From: Palleniella intestinalis | GTDB taxonomy: Bacteria; Bacteroidota; Bacteroidia; Bacteroidales; Bacteroidaceae | Direction: 5' to 3' | NCBI RefSeq assembly: GCF_013166595.1 | Contig: NZ_JABKKG010000002.1 | Coordinates: forward strand, 248,001-312,000 | DNA: 64,000 bases | In this document: one piece after another, positions 35,387 to 44,838 of the stretch | How the letters are laid out: the number at the start of each line of letters is the position of its first letter | Position numbering within the stretch: the stretch's first letter is position 1 | The notes under the pieces: model-generated | Database searches by the model: none | What the model was told of the DNA's origin: nothing | The model's input: the letters and a program-made list of their open reading frames with translations, nothing else | Program-made: the position numbers and the translations under genes

Positions 35387-37878
35387 TTGCGTCGTTTGAA
35401 GTAAAGTGCCATTATTGCCAAAAGGCAGAGTACAAGGATTCCGAAGGCTGTGTATGCCACTGTCTCCGTTGTCTTGACAGTCTGCGGGTGGAAATCCAAC
35501 ACAATCTTGTGCTTTCCTGCCTTGACATTAACGGCGCGGAGCACATAGTTCACTCTGCCAAGCTCCACATCCCGGCCATCGACTGTGCATGTCCAGCCTG
35601 GGTAATATATCTCGGAGAAGACTATCACACCGCCCTTTGACGACTCGGCATCATACTCCAAGTGGTTCGGAGCGTACTTTGTCAGCGTTACAACGGCAGC
35701 AGAATCCTGCTTCACCGACTGAGAAAGCTGTACCTCAAACTTCTTGTCCGCAACGGCTTGCCTGCTCAAATCTATCTTTGCCATACCGTCAAGCTCCTCG
35801 TTGGCGTTATTGACGAAGAGCACGTTGTCTACATACCATGCATTGCCAAAGGCATTCGGATTCTGCACAGGCATAGTCTCCCCACCCTGAAGTGGCAGGA
35901 TGAAATACTTCGTGTTCAGCATATTGAGCACCGGACAGACATCCTTGCCGAACATCGACATATCGCCCTGAGCCTCAACAATGGCTGACATCGTCTTCTG
36001 CATTTCAGGAGAGATATACTTCTCGATAAGCTCCTGATAGCGGCGCAGCTTTGCCGCATGATATCCGCCAATAGACTTATGGTAGTAGCTTGTCTCGTTC
36101 TCGTTGAACGTGTTTGACGCAAGGTTCAGCACACGGTAGTCCAAAGACTTGTCTTTCAGTATCTCCATGTCAGTCCGGGTCATAGGCTGCGGAGCTGTTC
36201 GCTGCTCATCATTGACGAACATGGCGTCATTCAGATAGCGTTTGTCCACCTGCCACATGTCGAAGAGACAAAGGAGAGCCATTGCTGTGACGGCATAGAC
36301 AGGCTTCAGTTTGCGCATGCGCATAGCCACAAGCAGGGCTGCACCGGCTGCAATGACCCAGAATGAACGCCAACAGTCGGCTGCGAACACAGCCTGACGC
36401 ATCTCGCGCAGGTTGGAAAGCAGCGGATTGAGCTGTTCCTGTGGAATCTGTCCAAGCATTCTCAGCTCATTCTGTGAGACGAAATCTGTAAAAAAGAGTG
36501 TCGGCATAAGGGCGAAAAGTGCGCAGATGCCTGCTGTCAGAGCGAAACTTATGCCTATCTTTTTCAGCATTTCGTCCTTGCCCTTCTCCGGTTTCGGAGC
36601 CTCGATGACCTTCGCCAGTGCCATGATGGCAAGGAGAGGCATGGTGAACTCTGCAATGACGAGTATCGATGCCACCGTGCGGAACTTTGCATACATCGGG
36701 ACATAGTCAATGAAGAAATCCGTCAACGGCATGAAATTCTTGCCCCAAGAAAGCAGTATGGAGAGCACTGTGGCAGCAAGGAGCGCCCATTTCATAGGGC
36801 CTTTCACAATCATCAGTCCGAGAACGAAGAGCATAACCACGAATGCGCCGACATAAACAGGACCGGAAGTGCCGGGCTGCTCGCCCCAATACTGTCCCAT
36901 CTGCTGGTAGATGCCGACAAAATCGTTATTGGCATGAGCCATGGCTGTCTCATTGGAAGCTATCGCGTCCATGGAAGAGCCGCCCTTTGTGTTAGGCACA
37001 AGCAGCGTCCATGTCTCACTTATGCCGTAGCTCCACTGCGTTATGTAGTCGCGGTCAAGACCCGAAGATGTCTGATTTGCAGAGTTTTCCTTCACAAGTT
37101 CGCTCTTTCCGCGCATGGATTCGTTCTGGTATTCCCATGTGTGGTAGAGGTTTGACGCATTCATCAGTATGCCCACAAGAGCCGCACAGACACATGTCGC
37201 CGACGCTTTCGCAAAGCGCAGCAGCTGTTTTTCCTTTATGGCCTCGACAAGATAGGCTATGACCATGAAGAAGATGATGAAGCAATAGTAATAAGTCATC
37301 TGCACATGGTTTGCCAAAACCTCCATGGCTGCGAAGACAGCGGTGACGAGGAAGCCCACCAAGTACTTGCCTTTGTAGGACAAGGCCACACCGCCAATCA
37401 TCGGAGGGAGGTAGGCCAGTGCCATCACTTTCCATATATGGCCTGCTGCAATGATAATCAGGAAATAGCTTGAGAACGCCCATATCACCGAGCCAAGTGC
37501 CGCAAGATACCATTTGAAGTCAAAGGCACGGAGCATGATGTAGAACCCGAAGAGGTAGGCAAACAAGTACCAGACATTCTCCGGAAGCCAAAGGTGGAAT
37601 GCGTCGGTAACCGTGTTCAGCGGTTTCTGACTGTCATAGGAAGGCGCAGACTGATAAGTAGGCATTCCGGAGAACACGGAGTTTGTCCAACGGGACACCT
37701 CCCCGGTCTTCTCACGATAGTTTGAAACCTCCATTCCTGCACCGCGTCCTGCGGAGGAGTCATGGCGATAGAGTATCCTGCCTTCTGTGTCGGCAGGGAA
37801 AAAATATGCAAACGCTATGACGACAAACGCCAGCACTACAAGGATGTCCGGCAAATGCCGCTTGAATAACTGTGTCAT
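35383..37878 (-). CDS. YfhO-family large membrane protein
   Basis: 831 aa. About 12-14 hydrophobic segments are followed by a large soluble C-terminal region (about 560-800) with beta-rich sequence (YYPGWTCTVDGRDVELGRVN shortened) and a last membrane helix. The sequence YLPPMIGGVALSYKGKYLVG and the conserved KAGKHKIVLDFHP fit the YfhO family, linked in Gram-positives to lipoteichoic-acid or glycan modification and common in Bacteroidetes. The substrate here is unknown. It has its own promoter, facing the nucleoside kinase. Confidence 0.88.
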   Translation of the reverse strand: MTQLFKRHLPDILVVLAFVVIAFAYFFPADTEGRILYRHDSSAGRGAGMEVSNYREKTGEVSRWTNSVFSGMPTYQSAPSYDSQKPLNTVTDAFHLWLPENVWYLFAYLFGFYIMLRAFDFKWYLAALGSVIWAFSSYFLIIIAAGHIWKVMALAYLPPMIGGVALSYKGKYLVGFLVTAVFAAMEVLANHVQMTYYYCFIIFFMVIAYLVEAIKEKQLLRFAKASATCVCAALVGILMNASNLYHTWEYQNESMRGKSELVKENSANQTSSGLDRDYITQWSYGISETWTLLVPNTKGGSSMDAIASNETAMAHANNDFVGIYQQMGQYWGEQPGTSGPVYVGAFVVMLFVLGLMIVKGPMKWALLAATVLSILLSWGKNFMPLTDFFIDYVPMYAKFRTVASILVIAEFTMPLLAIMALAKVIEAPKPEKGKDEMLKKIGISFALTAGICALFALMPTLFFTDFVSQNELRMLGQIPQEQLNPLLSNLREMRQAVFAADCWRSFWVIAAGAALLVAMRMRKLKPVYAVTAMALLCLFDMWQVDKRYLNDAMFVNDEQRTAPQPMTRTDMEILKDKSLDYRVLNLASNTFNENETSYYHKSIGGYHAAKLRRYQELIEKYISPEMQKTMSAIVEAQGDMSMFGKDVCPVLNMLNTKYFILPLQGGETMPVQNPNAFGNAWYVDNVLFVNNANEELDGMAKIDLSRQAVADKKFEVQLSQSVKQDSAAVVTLTKYAPNHLEYDAESSKGGVIVFSEIYYPGWTCTVDGRDVELGRVNYVLRAVNVKAGKHKIVLDFHPQTVKTTETVAYTAFGILVLCLLAIMALYFKRRK

Positions 37879-37907
37879 TTTTCTATTATATTAATACAAT
37901 TTTGTTG

Positions 37908-37945
37908 CAAAATTACAAAATATTTCGGAATTATTTGTAACTTTG
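37908..37945. promoter_or_regulatory. Divergent -7 elements of the YfhO and nucleoside kinase genes
   Basis: The minus strand has TAATTTTG at 37915-37908 and the plus strand TAACTTTG at 37938-37945. The -33 elements are less clear. Confidence 0.55.
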
Positions 37946-37976
37946 CATAAAATATTACTTAACCCCCAGAAAGAAA

Positions 37977-39674
37977 ATGTTGCAAATACGCTGTACGAAC
38001 AACAATCAGACAAAGAGTTTCACCGAAGGCAGCTCCCTTCTGGATATATTCCCGGAGTTCGGGCTTGACTTCAAACATCCTGTGGTCTCAGCCAAAGTCA
38101 ACAACACATCGCAAGGACTGAAGTTCAGGTTGTGGCAGAACCGTGACGTGGAATTTGTGGATGTATGCAACCCCAGCGGCATGCGTGCCTACATCCGCTC
38201 ACTGTGTTTCGTGCTCTACAAAGCCGCACAGGATGTGTTCCCGGGCTGCAAACTCTTCATCGAGCATCCTATCTCACGAGGCTATTACTGCAATTTCGTA
38301 AGGAATTTCAAGAATATCACGGCAAAAAGCCCTGAGAATAAGCGCGGACTTACTGTCGAGGAGGTTGAGAGAGTGCGCCAAAGGATGCAGGAAATCATAA
38401 GCCTTGATATGCCGTTCCGACGCAACGAAGCTCCTACGGAAGAGGCTATCCGCATATTCAAGGAGCGCGGATTCACCGACAAGGTGAGGCTTCTGGAGAC
38501 TTCGGAGAAGGTGTACACCGACTATTACACTCTTGGCGACACGGTGGACTATTACTATGGGGCATTGGTTCCGTCGGCAGGCTATCTGAAAGTCTTCGGG
38601 CTTGAACAGTACGGCGAGGGCATGCTGCTGCGCGTTCCTGACAAGAATAATCCGGAACAACTGGCGGAGATGATACCGCAGCCTATGACTTTCGATGTCT
38701 ATAAGGAGCAGGTGAAGTGGAATGTCATTATGCGCCTCTCCAATGCCGGTGACGTAAACAAGGCTTGCCAAAACGGAAGAGCACCGGAACTGATACAGGT
38801 TTCGGAGGCGTTGCAGGAGAAAAAGATTGTCAAGATTGCAGAGGAGATAGAACAGAGGTACAGGGAGCAGGACCTGAAGGTTGTGCTTATCACAGGCCCG
38901 TCAAGCTCGGGAAAGACAACATTCTGCAAGCGTCTGTCCATACAACTCCTTGCTTGCGGACTGCGACCAATATCTTTCTCTACGGACGACTACTTTGTCA
39001 ACCGTGTGGACACTCCGCTTCTGCCTAACGGGCAGTATGACTTTGACAACTTCGAGGCTGTCGACCACAAGCTCCTTGGTGAGCATCTTGTGCAGCTTCT
39101 TGAAGGAAAGGAGGTGGAAGTGCCGGAATACAATTTCACTACCGGTATGCGTGAATGGAACGGAAAGAAGCTGCGCATAAAGGACAAGCATATCCTTATC
39201 ATCGAGGGAATACACGCGCTGAACCCGCGCCTGACAGAGAACATTCCGGAAAGCAACAAATACAAAATCTACACTTCCGCACTTACCAATGTTTCTCTTG
39301 ACGACCACAACTGGATTCCTACACGTGACAACCGCCTGTTGAGACGTATCATCCGCGATTACAACAAGGGGGCGTTCTCGGCACGTGAGACTATAAAGCA
39401 GTGGCCTAATGTCTGTGCAGCCGAGGAAAAGTGGATTTTCCCTTATCAGGAGAATGCCGACGTGATGTTCAACTCAGCATTGAGCATAGAGTTCGCCATA
39501 CTTCGCAACCATGCCGAGCCTATTCTGCGTTCCGTTCCGAAGAACTGTCCGGAGTATGCCGAGGCGCACAGGCTGCTGAAATTCATCCATTATTTCACTC
39601 CGGTGTCAGACAAGGAGATTCCTCCGACATCAATCATGCGTGAGTTTGTCGGTGGTTCGTCATTCAAGTATTGA
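37977..39674 (+). CDS. Nucleoside (uridine) kinase-like protein with ThrRS-like N-terminal domains
   Basis: 565 aa. The N-terminus is TGS-like, and a second region (about 60-250) resembles the editing/SAD domain of threonyl-tRNA synthetase. A phosphoribulokinase/uridine kinase domain follows, with P-loop TGPSSSGKTTFCKRL (about 306-320), STDDYFVNR and IIEGIHALNP. Such fusions are typical of Bacteroidetes and Firmicutes and are annotated as nucleoside kinases. Uridine or cytidine phosphorylation is probable, while the N-terminal role is unknown. It precedes agmatinase by 47 bp. Confidence 0.9.
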   Translation: MLQIRCTNNNQTKSFTEGSSLLDIFPEFGLDFKHPVVSAKVNNTSQGLKFRLWQNRDVEFVDVCNPSGMRAYIRSLCFVLYKAAQDVFPGCKLFIEHPISRGYYCNFVRNFKNITAKSPENKRGLTVEEVERVRQRMQEIISLDMPFRRNEAPTEEAIRIFKERGFTDKVRLLETSEKVYTDYYTLGDTVDYYYGALVPSAGYLKVFGLEQYGEGMLLRVPDKNNPEQLAEMIPQPMTFDVYKEQVKWNVIMRLSNAGDVNKACQNGRAPELIQVSEALQEKKIVKIAEEIEQRYREQDLKVVLITGPSSSGKTTFCKRLSIQLLACGLRPISFSTDDYFVNRVDTPLLPNGQYDFDNFEAVDHKLLGEHLVQLLEGKEVEVPEYNFTTGMREWNGKKLRIKDKHILIIEGIHALNPRLTENIPESNKYKIYTSALTNVSLDDHNWIPTRDNRLLRRIIRDYNKGAFSARETIKQWPNVCAAEEKWIFPYQENADVMFNSALSIEFAILRNHAEPILRSVPKNCPEYAEAHRLLKFIHYFTPVSDKEIPPTSIMREFVGGSSFKY

Positions 39675-39721
39675 CATTTTCAAATTTCCGCATAAACACT
39701 TGTATAACAACAGAATAACAC

Positions 39722-40645
39722 ATGAAACACAACATAGAGACATTTATCGGCTGCGATGCCGAATACGAGGATGCGAAAGTGGTGCTCTTCGGTGCGCCTT
39801 TCGACAGCACAACGAGTTACAGACCCGGCGCACGGTTCGGCTCTGCTGCAATGAGGCATGAGAGTTACGGCATAGAAACCTACTCTCCTTATCTTGACCG
39901 CGACCTTGTTGACCTTAATGACAAAGGAGAATATGACGGCATTGCTGTCTTTGACTCCGGCGATTTGGAGCTTCCGATGGGTTCGGCAGAGATGGCTCTT
40001 GACGCTATCTCCCGGCATACTGCCGAAATTCTTGAGGACGGAAAGGTACCATTGATGCTCGGTGGAGAGCATCTTGTGACCCTCGGTGCTTTCCGTGAGG
40101 TGGCAAAACGCTATCCAAATGTGCACATAATACACTTTGACGCTCATGCCGACCTTCGCAATGATTATCTCGGAGTGCAGTTGTCGCACGCTTGTGTCAT
40201 ACGCCGCTGCCATGACATCATTGGCGACGGCAGGATTCATCAGTTCGGAATACGCTCGGGAGAACGTGCGGAATGGCAGTTTGCACGTGCCGGACACACT
40301 GACCTTCATCCGTTCTCTCTCAAAGACATTGACACCATTGTCCATGGCAATGACGGCGAGAACGGTTGCAATGACAAAGGAACAGCATTGCCAAAAGGCA
40401 CGCCTGTCTATTTCACCATTGACCTTGATGTGCTCGACTCGTCAGTATTCCCCGGCACAGGCACACCGGAAGCGAGCGGCGTGACATTCGATGAACTCCG
40501 CAAAGCTATCTACGAAATATGCTCAAACTGCAACATTGTCGGTGCAGACATCAACGAACTTGCCCCGAATCTTGACACCTCAGGCATATCGACTGCCGTA
40601 GCCTGCAAAGTGCTTAGAGAGTTCCTGCTGAGCATGAAGCAATAA
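39722..40645 (+). CDS. speB: Agmatinase-like ureohydrolase
   Basis: 307 aa. The binuclear Mn site is intact: GGEHLVT (His), FDAHADLRNDY and the pair DLDVLDSSVFPGTGTPEASG. These are features of the arginase/agmatinase superfamily, and the DAHAD-type loop with DPAFAPGTG-like ending favours agmatinase, which makes putrescine and urea. Arginase or formimidoylglutamase activity cannot be ruled out from sequence alone. No speA is next to it. Confidence 0.88.
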   Translation: MKHNIETFIGCDAEYEDAKVVLFGAPFDSTTSYRPGARFGSAAMRHESYGIETYSPYLDRDLVDLNDKGEYDGIAVFDSGDLELPMGSAEMALDAISRHTAEILEDGKVPLMLGGEHLVTLGAFREVAKRYPNVHIIHFDAHADLRNDYLGVQLSHACVIRRCHDIIGDGRIHQFGIRSGERAEWQFARAGHTDLHPFSLKDIDTIVHGNDGENGCNDKGTALPKGTPVYFTIDLDVLDSSVFPGTGTPEASGVTFDELRKAIYEICSNCNIVGADINELAPNLDTSGISTAVACKVLREFLLSMKQ

Positions 40646-40659
40646 AAAACAAACGAAAA

Positions 40660-40714
40660 AGTCTGCCACCATTTCTTATCTCACTATACATGAAACAAGA
40701 AACGGTGGCAGACT
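40660..40714. terminator. Hairpin terminator after agmatinase
   Basis: The stem AGTCTGCCACCATTTCTT pairs with 40697-40714 around a 19-nt loop, flanked by A-rich sequence upstream. It probably works in both directions. Confidence 0.8.
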
Positions 40715-40743
40715 CATTTCTCATCTTTGTCTCTTCCCGAATG

Positions 40744-40802
40744 TTTCCTTATTGGTTTTGTTGCAAAACCTTATTGATTTCACTGCAAAACCAATAAGGA
40801 AA
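40744..40802. terminator. Perfect 17-bp inverted repeat after the nucleoside phosphorylase gene
   Basis: TTTCCTTATTGGTTTTG (40744-40760) pairs perfectly with 40786-40802. The loop contains a further partial copy (GCAAAACCTTATTGATTT). It lies 11 bp beyond the minus-strand phosphorylase stop. Confidence 0.75.
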
Positions 40803-40812
40803 TCATTGCTTG

Positions 40813-41682
40813 TCAAATCCTGTCAAGCACAAGGCGGATAAGGTCATCAATCTTGTTCTTGTACTGAGTGTTCATCTCTTTGGCATAGCGGTTGGCGATA
40901 ACCATGCAGCATGTCATGGCACGATGACCGAAAAGAGAGGCCAAACCTGCAAGCGCCGATGACTCCATCTCAAAGTTGCAGACCTTCAAATCACCATAAC
41001 GGAAAGACTCAACCTTCTCATTCTGATTCGGGTCCTGTATGCCCAAACGTATCTGACGGCCTTGCGGACCATAGAAACCGCCACAGGCGATGGTGATGCC
41101 ACGCACCATGTCCTCGCCGGCTATCTGCTCTATGAGTTCCGGACAAGCAGTGGCAACGTATGGAGCGCCCTTCTTTGCACACCAATCCATGTGCTTCACG
41201 AACGCCTCTTCAAGTTCAAGATCGCAGACTTCGTCACGCCCAGCATAGTAATTGAGCAGTCCGTCAAAGCCGATGCTTTTAGATGAAGCGACAAAAGTGC
41301 CGATAGGTGTCTCAGGCTGCAAACCGCCACAAGTGCCGATACGCACAAGAGTCAGCTGTCGGAACTTCTCATTCTCCATGCGTGTCGTGAAATCTATGTT
41401 CGCCAAAGCGTCAAGCTCGGTCACAACAATGTCAATGTTATCACAACCGATACCTGTGGACTGTGCCGTAATCCGCTTGCCTTTGTATGTGCCTGTGATA
41501 GTGCGGAACTCACGGCTTGCCACTTCTGCCTCTATAGAATCAAAGTGTGCGGCAACCGTTGCCACACGTCCCGGGTCACCGACCAATATTACTTTGTCGG
41601 CAAGATTCTCAGGTTTCAGATGAAGATGAAAAGCACTGCCGTCAGCATTGATAGGCAGTTCTGAAGGAGGAAAGTGTTTCAT
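40813..41682 (-). CDS. Uridine phosphorylase-like nucleoside phosphorylase
   Basis: 289 aa, PNP/UDP family 1. The phosphate and base sites show GDPGRVATVA, STGIGCDNIDIV, RIGTCGGLQPETPIG and the ribose-binding NFEMESSALAGLA, as in uridine phosphorylases. It cleaves uridine (perhaps other nucleosides) to base and ribose-1-phosphate. It is opposite in role to the nucleoside kinase at 38-39.7 kb, so salvage and breakdown of nucleosides are both represented nearby. Confidence 0.9.
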   Translation of the reverse strand: MKHFPPSELPINADGSAFHLHLKPENLADKVILVGDPGRVATVAAHFDSIEAEVASREFRTITGTYKGKRITAQSTGIGCDNIDIVVTELDALANIDFTTRMENEKFRQLTLVRIGTCGGLQPETPIGTFVASSKSIGFDGLLNYYAGRDEVCDLELEEAFVKHMDWCAKKGAPYVATACPELIEQIAGEDMVRGITIACGGFYGPQGRQIRLGIQDPNQNEKVESFRYGDLKVCNFEMESSALAGLASLFGHRAMTCCMVIANRYAKEMNTQYKNKIDDLIRLVLDRI

Positions 41683-41757
41683 AGTAATGTCTTTTTAATT
41701 GTTCTGTATTTTATTTGCCACAAGCCACATCTTCTGATATGGCATCTGACCATCGAA

Positions 41758-42477
41758 TTATTTCCAATCATTGATGTTGCAACGCCTCTCCAGTCTTGCT
41801 TCCAGTTTGTCATCAAGGTCTGCAAAGAGGTCAAGACCTGTAAGAGCCTCTATGTTGTCGACTGCTGTGCATGCATGGCGGTAAGGCTGCTTCTTGGAAT
41901 TGTTCGCATAATAGAATGCGATTGCCTTCTCATGTCCTTTCCGCAAAGAAAGCACAGCCTTGAAGAAACCGTCAGGAACTTCCACGACATGGCTCACACC
42001 AATGCGCTCATGCTTGCGGTTCTTGTACACCGGACCGCAGACAATGTAAATCTTCCCCTCCGTCTTCGCCCACTGGCGACAGGCTTTCTCCAGACTTGCC
42101 CACGAGCCGGAGTTCAACGCCGGGTCCTGTGGACACATGTTCGACATGTAGAAGCATTCCTTCATTGCCTGCGCATTCCATTTGTTGTCGGCAGCCGGAC
42201 ACATGTGGCCACGGTCATAACCTGACTCCTTGTAGTCATAATATTCCACACGATAGGCACGAGGAATCATTGGGTCGGCAAGAAATTTGCTTGCCCTTGG
42301 CACAGGGCCGTCGGTATGATTCGCCGTCAAAGTCCAAGCCACCCAATTCGGAGTGTTGCGCGATTTGTTGTAACTCAGCGTATATGCTTTATGCTTGACA
42401 ATCATTTCAGAACCTTTTGACAAAGGCTTCGGCAAAAGAATCGCCAAGATAGCAACAAGAATGGTCAGTATATGCAT
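41758..42477 (-). CDS. Secreted DNA/RNA non-specific endonuclease
   Basis: 239 aa. An N-terminal hydrophobic stretch (1-20) serves as signal or anchor. The Endonuclease_NS fold is shown by the beta-beta-alpha-metal motif YDRGHMCPAADN (about 88-98; His general base) and the conserved Asn in NMCPQDPALNSGSW that binds Mg2+. Typical members (NucA/Serratia nuclease) degrade external DNA and RNA, here likely in the periplasm or outside. Its neighbour is the nucleoside phosphorylase, which suggests nutrient scavenging. Confidence 0.9.
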   Translation of the reverse strand: MHILTILVAILAILLPKPLSKGSEMIVKHKAYTLSYNKSRNTPNWVAWTLTANHTDGPVPRASKFLADPMIPRAYRVEYYDYKESGYDRGHMCPAADNKWNAQAMKECFYMSNMCPQDPALNSGSWASLEKACRQWAKTEGKIYIVCGPVYKNRKHERIGVSHVVEVPDGFFKAVLSLRKGHEKAIAFYYANNSKKQPYRHACTAVDNIEALTGLDLFADLDDKLEARLERRCNINDWK

Positions 42478-42825
42478 AGTATGATGGTTTTCTTATACAT
42501 TATTGTATATAGTGACTGTACAGACAGCAATCATGCACCGACAGTTAAATGCTAAACGCTGAATAATGCACATTATTGTCAGTTTTCTGCCATTTTCTTT
42601 GGAAGATTAGGATTATTTTAGTAATTTTGTTACAAAGTTGTACAAACCGAGCGTAATCGGAGCTTGCTCAGAATGGACAAAGTGCTGTTCAACTTATCAA
42701 AAGTTGTACAAACCGAGCGCAGTCGGAGCTTGCTCAGAATTGCCGAGGTGCAGTTCAACTTATCAAAAGTTGTACAAACCGAGCGCAATTATCACCTAAG
42801 AAACATAAGAAAAAGATACAATCGA
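42478..42825. other. Intergenic region before pyrD
   Basis: Holds no separate gene. The right part (42636-42800) is filled by 66-bp direct repeats. The left part is AT-rich with no clear motif. Confidence 0.6.
42636..42785. repeat. 66-bp direct repeats upstream of pyrD
   Basis: The block AGTTGTACAAACCGAGCG starts at 42636, 42702 and 42768, giving two full units and one partial. Each full unit also holds CGGAGCTTGCTCAGAAT and GTTCAACTTATCAAA. The repeats stay in frame with pyrD (22 codons) but lie before its conserved start, so they are not counted as coding. Confidence 0.85.
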
Positions 42826-43731
42826 ATGGCAAAACTCAATGTCAACATCGGCAAACTGGAACTAAAGAATCCGGTCATGACTGCCAGCGGCACATTCGGC
42901 TACGGCCTCGAATTTGCCGACCTTGTGCCCCTCGAAGAGATTGGAGGCATAATCGTCAAAGGCACAACCCTCAAACCACGACAGGGCAACGACTATCCCC
43001 GTATGGCGGAGACGGCACAGGGTATGCTCAACTGTGTAGGACTTCAGAACAAAGGCGTGGACTACTTCTGCGAGCATATCTATCCGGAAATAAAGGACAT
43101 CGACACACAGATGATTGTCAATGTCAGCGGTTCATCACCTGAAGACTATGCCGAGTGCGCCGCACGTGTGGGAGAACTCGAGAACATCCGTTCCATAGAG
43201 CTTAACATCTCCTGCCCTAACGTCAAGGACGGCGGCATGGCTTTCGGTGTGACCTGTGAGGGTGCGGCAAGCGTTGTGAAGGCTGTGAGGAAGGCCTACG
43301 GCAAGACTCTCATCGTAAAACTCTCGCCAAACGTCACAAGCATCGTTGACATTGCCAAGGCTGTCGAAGCGGAAGGAGCGGACAGCGTGTCACTCATCAA
43401 CACACTGATGGGCACAAGCATAGACATCGAAAAGAGGAAATTCAATCTTTCCATAGGCACAGGAGGACTCTCCGGCCCATGCGTGAAGCCAGTGGCACTC
43501 AGGATGGTCTACCAAGTTAGCAAGGCTGTCAGCATCCCGGTAGTAGGACTTGGTGGCATATCCACTGCAGAGGACGCCATAGAGTTCCTTATGGCAGGTG
43601 CTACGGCAATAGAAATCGGCACGGCAAACTTCCTCGACCCTGCCGTGACAAAGAAGGTAAAGGACGGAATAAACCTGTGGCTTGACAACCACGGAATAAA
43701 GGACATTCACGAAATAATAGGAGTGCTATGA
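42826..43731 (+). CDS. pyrD: Dihydroorotate dehydrogenase B, catalytic subunit
   Basis: 301 aa starting at [18 protein letters not shown] longer reading reaches back into the 66-bp repeats and adds non-conserved residues. FMN-binding and catalytic features of class 1B DHODH are present: [35 protein letters not shown] with the catalytic Cys, and [13 protein letters not shown]. It oxidises dihydroorotate to orotate in pyrimidine synthesis and passes electrons to PyrK. The stop overlaps pyrK by 4 bp (ATGA). Confidence 0.96.
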   Translation: MAKLNVNIGKLELKNPVMTASGTFGYGLEFADLVPLEEIGGIIVKGTTLKPRQGNDYPRMAETAQGMLNCVGLQNKGVDYFCEHIYPEIKDIDTQMIVNVSGSSPEDYAECAARVGELENIRSIELNISCPNVKDGGMAFGVTCEGAASVVKAVRKAYGKTLIVKLSPNVTSIVDIAKAVEAEGADSVSLINTLMGTSIDIEKRKFNLSIGTGGLSGPCVKPVALRMVYQVSKAVSIPVVGLGGISTAEDAIEFLMAGATAIEIGTANFLDPAVTKKVKDGINLWLDNHGIKDIHEIIGVL

Positions 43732-44519
43732 AACAGAAACACTTGTTAGACCTTACAGTGAAATGCGTTGAACGCATCAACGAGAAATATATCCTCATCA
43801 AACTTACCGACAATGCCCCACTCCCCGATATGGCTCCGGGGCAGTTTGTGGAGATACGTGTCGACGGCTCAAAGACAACTTTCCTGCGCCGTCCTATCTC
43901 TATCCATTATGTTGACTATGAGAAGAACGAGCTTTGGCTTCTCATCGCACTTGTCGGTGACGGCACACACGCGCTTGCAAAACTGAAAGAGGGCGACATG
44001 CTTAACATACTTCTCCCACTCGGCAACGGCTTTACCGTAGCTCCTGACTGTGAGGAAAACGCAAAAAAAGACTATTCCGTGCTTCTTGTCGGTGGCGGTG
44101 TAGGTGTCGCTCCGTTGCTCTATGCCGGTGAAGTGATAAGGAAGAACGGTGGCACACCTGTCTTCCTGCTTGGCGCACGCTCAAAGTCTGACCTTCTCAA
44201 ACTGGACAATTTCCGCGCCATCGGTGAGGTTCTTGTCACAACAGAGGACGGTTCGGAGGGCGAAAAAGGTTTTGTGACAAACCATTCCGTATGGAACACT
44301 CACAATTTCAGCCAGATAAGTGTCTGCGGCCCGAAACCGATGATGGTTGCCGTGGCAAAACTTGCGAGGGAGAAAGGTGTCTATTGCGAGGTCTCCCTTG
44401 AGAACAAAATGGCATGCGGCGTAGGAGCTTGCCTCTGCTGTGTGGAAGACACTCAGGAGGGAAATGTCTGCGTATGCAAGGACGGCCCTGTCTTCAGCAT
44501 CGACAAGCTGAAATGGTAA
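43728..44519 (+). CDS. pyrK: Dihydroorotate dehydrogenase B, electron-transfer subunit
   Basis: 263 aa. An FAD-binding barrel ([17 protein letters not shown] motif) is followed by an NAD-binding domain ([16 protein letters not shown]) and the C-terminal [2Fe-2S] site [12 protein letters not shown]...C. PyrK links the PyrD FMN to NAD+. The order pyrD-pyrK is the reverse of that in many Firmicutes. Confidence 0.95.
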   Translation: MKQKHLLDLTVKCVERINEKYILIKLTDNAPLPDMAPGQFVEIRVDGSKTTFLRRPISIHYVDYEKNELWLLIALVGDGTHALAKLKEGDMLNILLPLGNGFTVAPDCEENAKKDYSVLLVGGGVGVAPLLYAGEVIRKNGGTPVFLLGARSKSDLLKLDNFRAIGEVLVTTEDGSEGEKGFVTNHSVWNTHNFSQISVCGPKPMMVAVAKLAREKGVYCEVSLENKMACGVGACLCCVEDTQEGNVCVCKDGPVFSIDKLKW

Positions 44520-44838
44520 GCAGCGTAAAATCTATTGGCATAAAATCCAAAAGACAACAAATGACAAAATGAAGTGTTACCTTTGGCATTATAAAAGGTA
44601 ACGCTTCACTTGATGAAAGGTAACCCTTGGCAATGTCAAGTGTTACCTTTTGTTTTATCAACCGTTTTTTAACATACGTTATTGTTTTAGTTTACAAAAA
44701 CACCTGCATATCTGACAATTTGCAAGCATTTGGCTTGTTTTCACTTACACACAAACAAAATAGGTAAGTGTGTAAAAAAAATCGGTTGATTAGCATAAAA
44801 CTACAACCAACCGATTGTGCGGCAAAAGACAACTGCCA
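44520..44838. other. Intergenic region between pyrK and the MORN gene
   Basis: Contains repeat cluster 4 with its tail (44576-44680), an AT-rich part, and an AATCGGTTG/CAACCGATT hairpin (44780-44816) likely to end the minus-strand MORN gene. Confidence 0.65.
44576..44680. repeat. Cluster 4 of the AAAGGTNACCTTT intergenic repeat, with tail
   Basis: Cores are at 44576-44584 (GTTACCTTT), 44594-44602 and 44616-44624 (AAAGGTAAC, 22 bp apart), and 44642-44650. The tail at 44661-44680 shares TTTAACATACGT with cluster 1. It lies between the convergent pyrK and MORN genes. Confidence 0.85.

Noticed and set aside
42664..42825. 54-residue N-terminal extension of PyrD
   Set aside because: It consists of the 66-bp DNA repeats; the conserved PyrD sequence begins at 42826.
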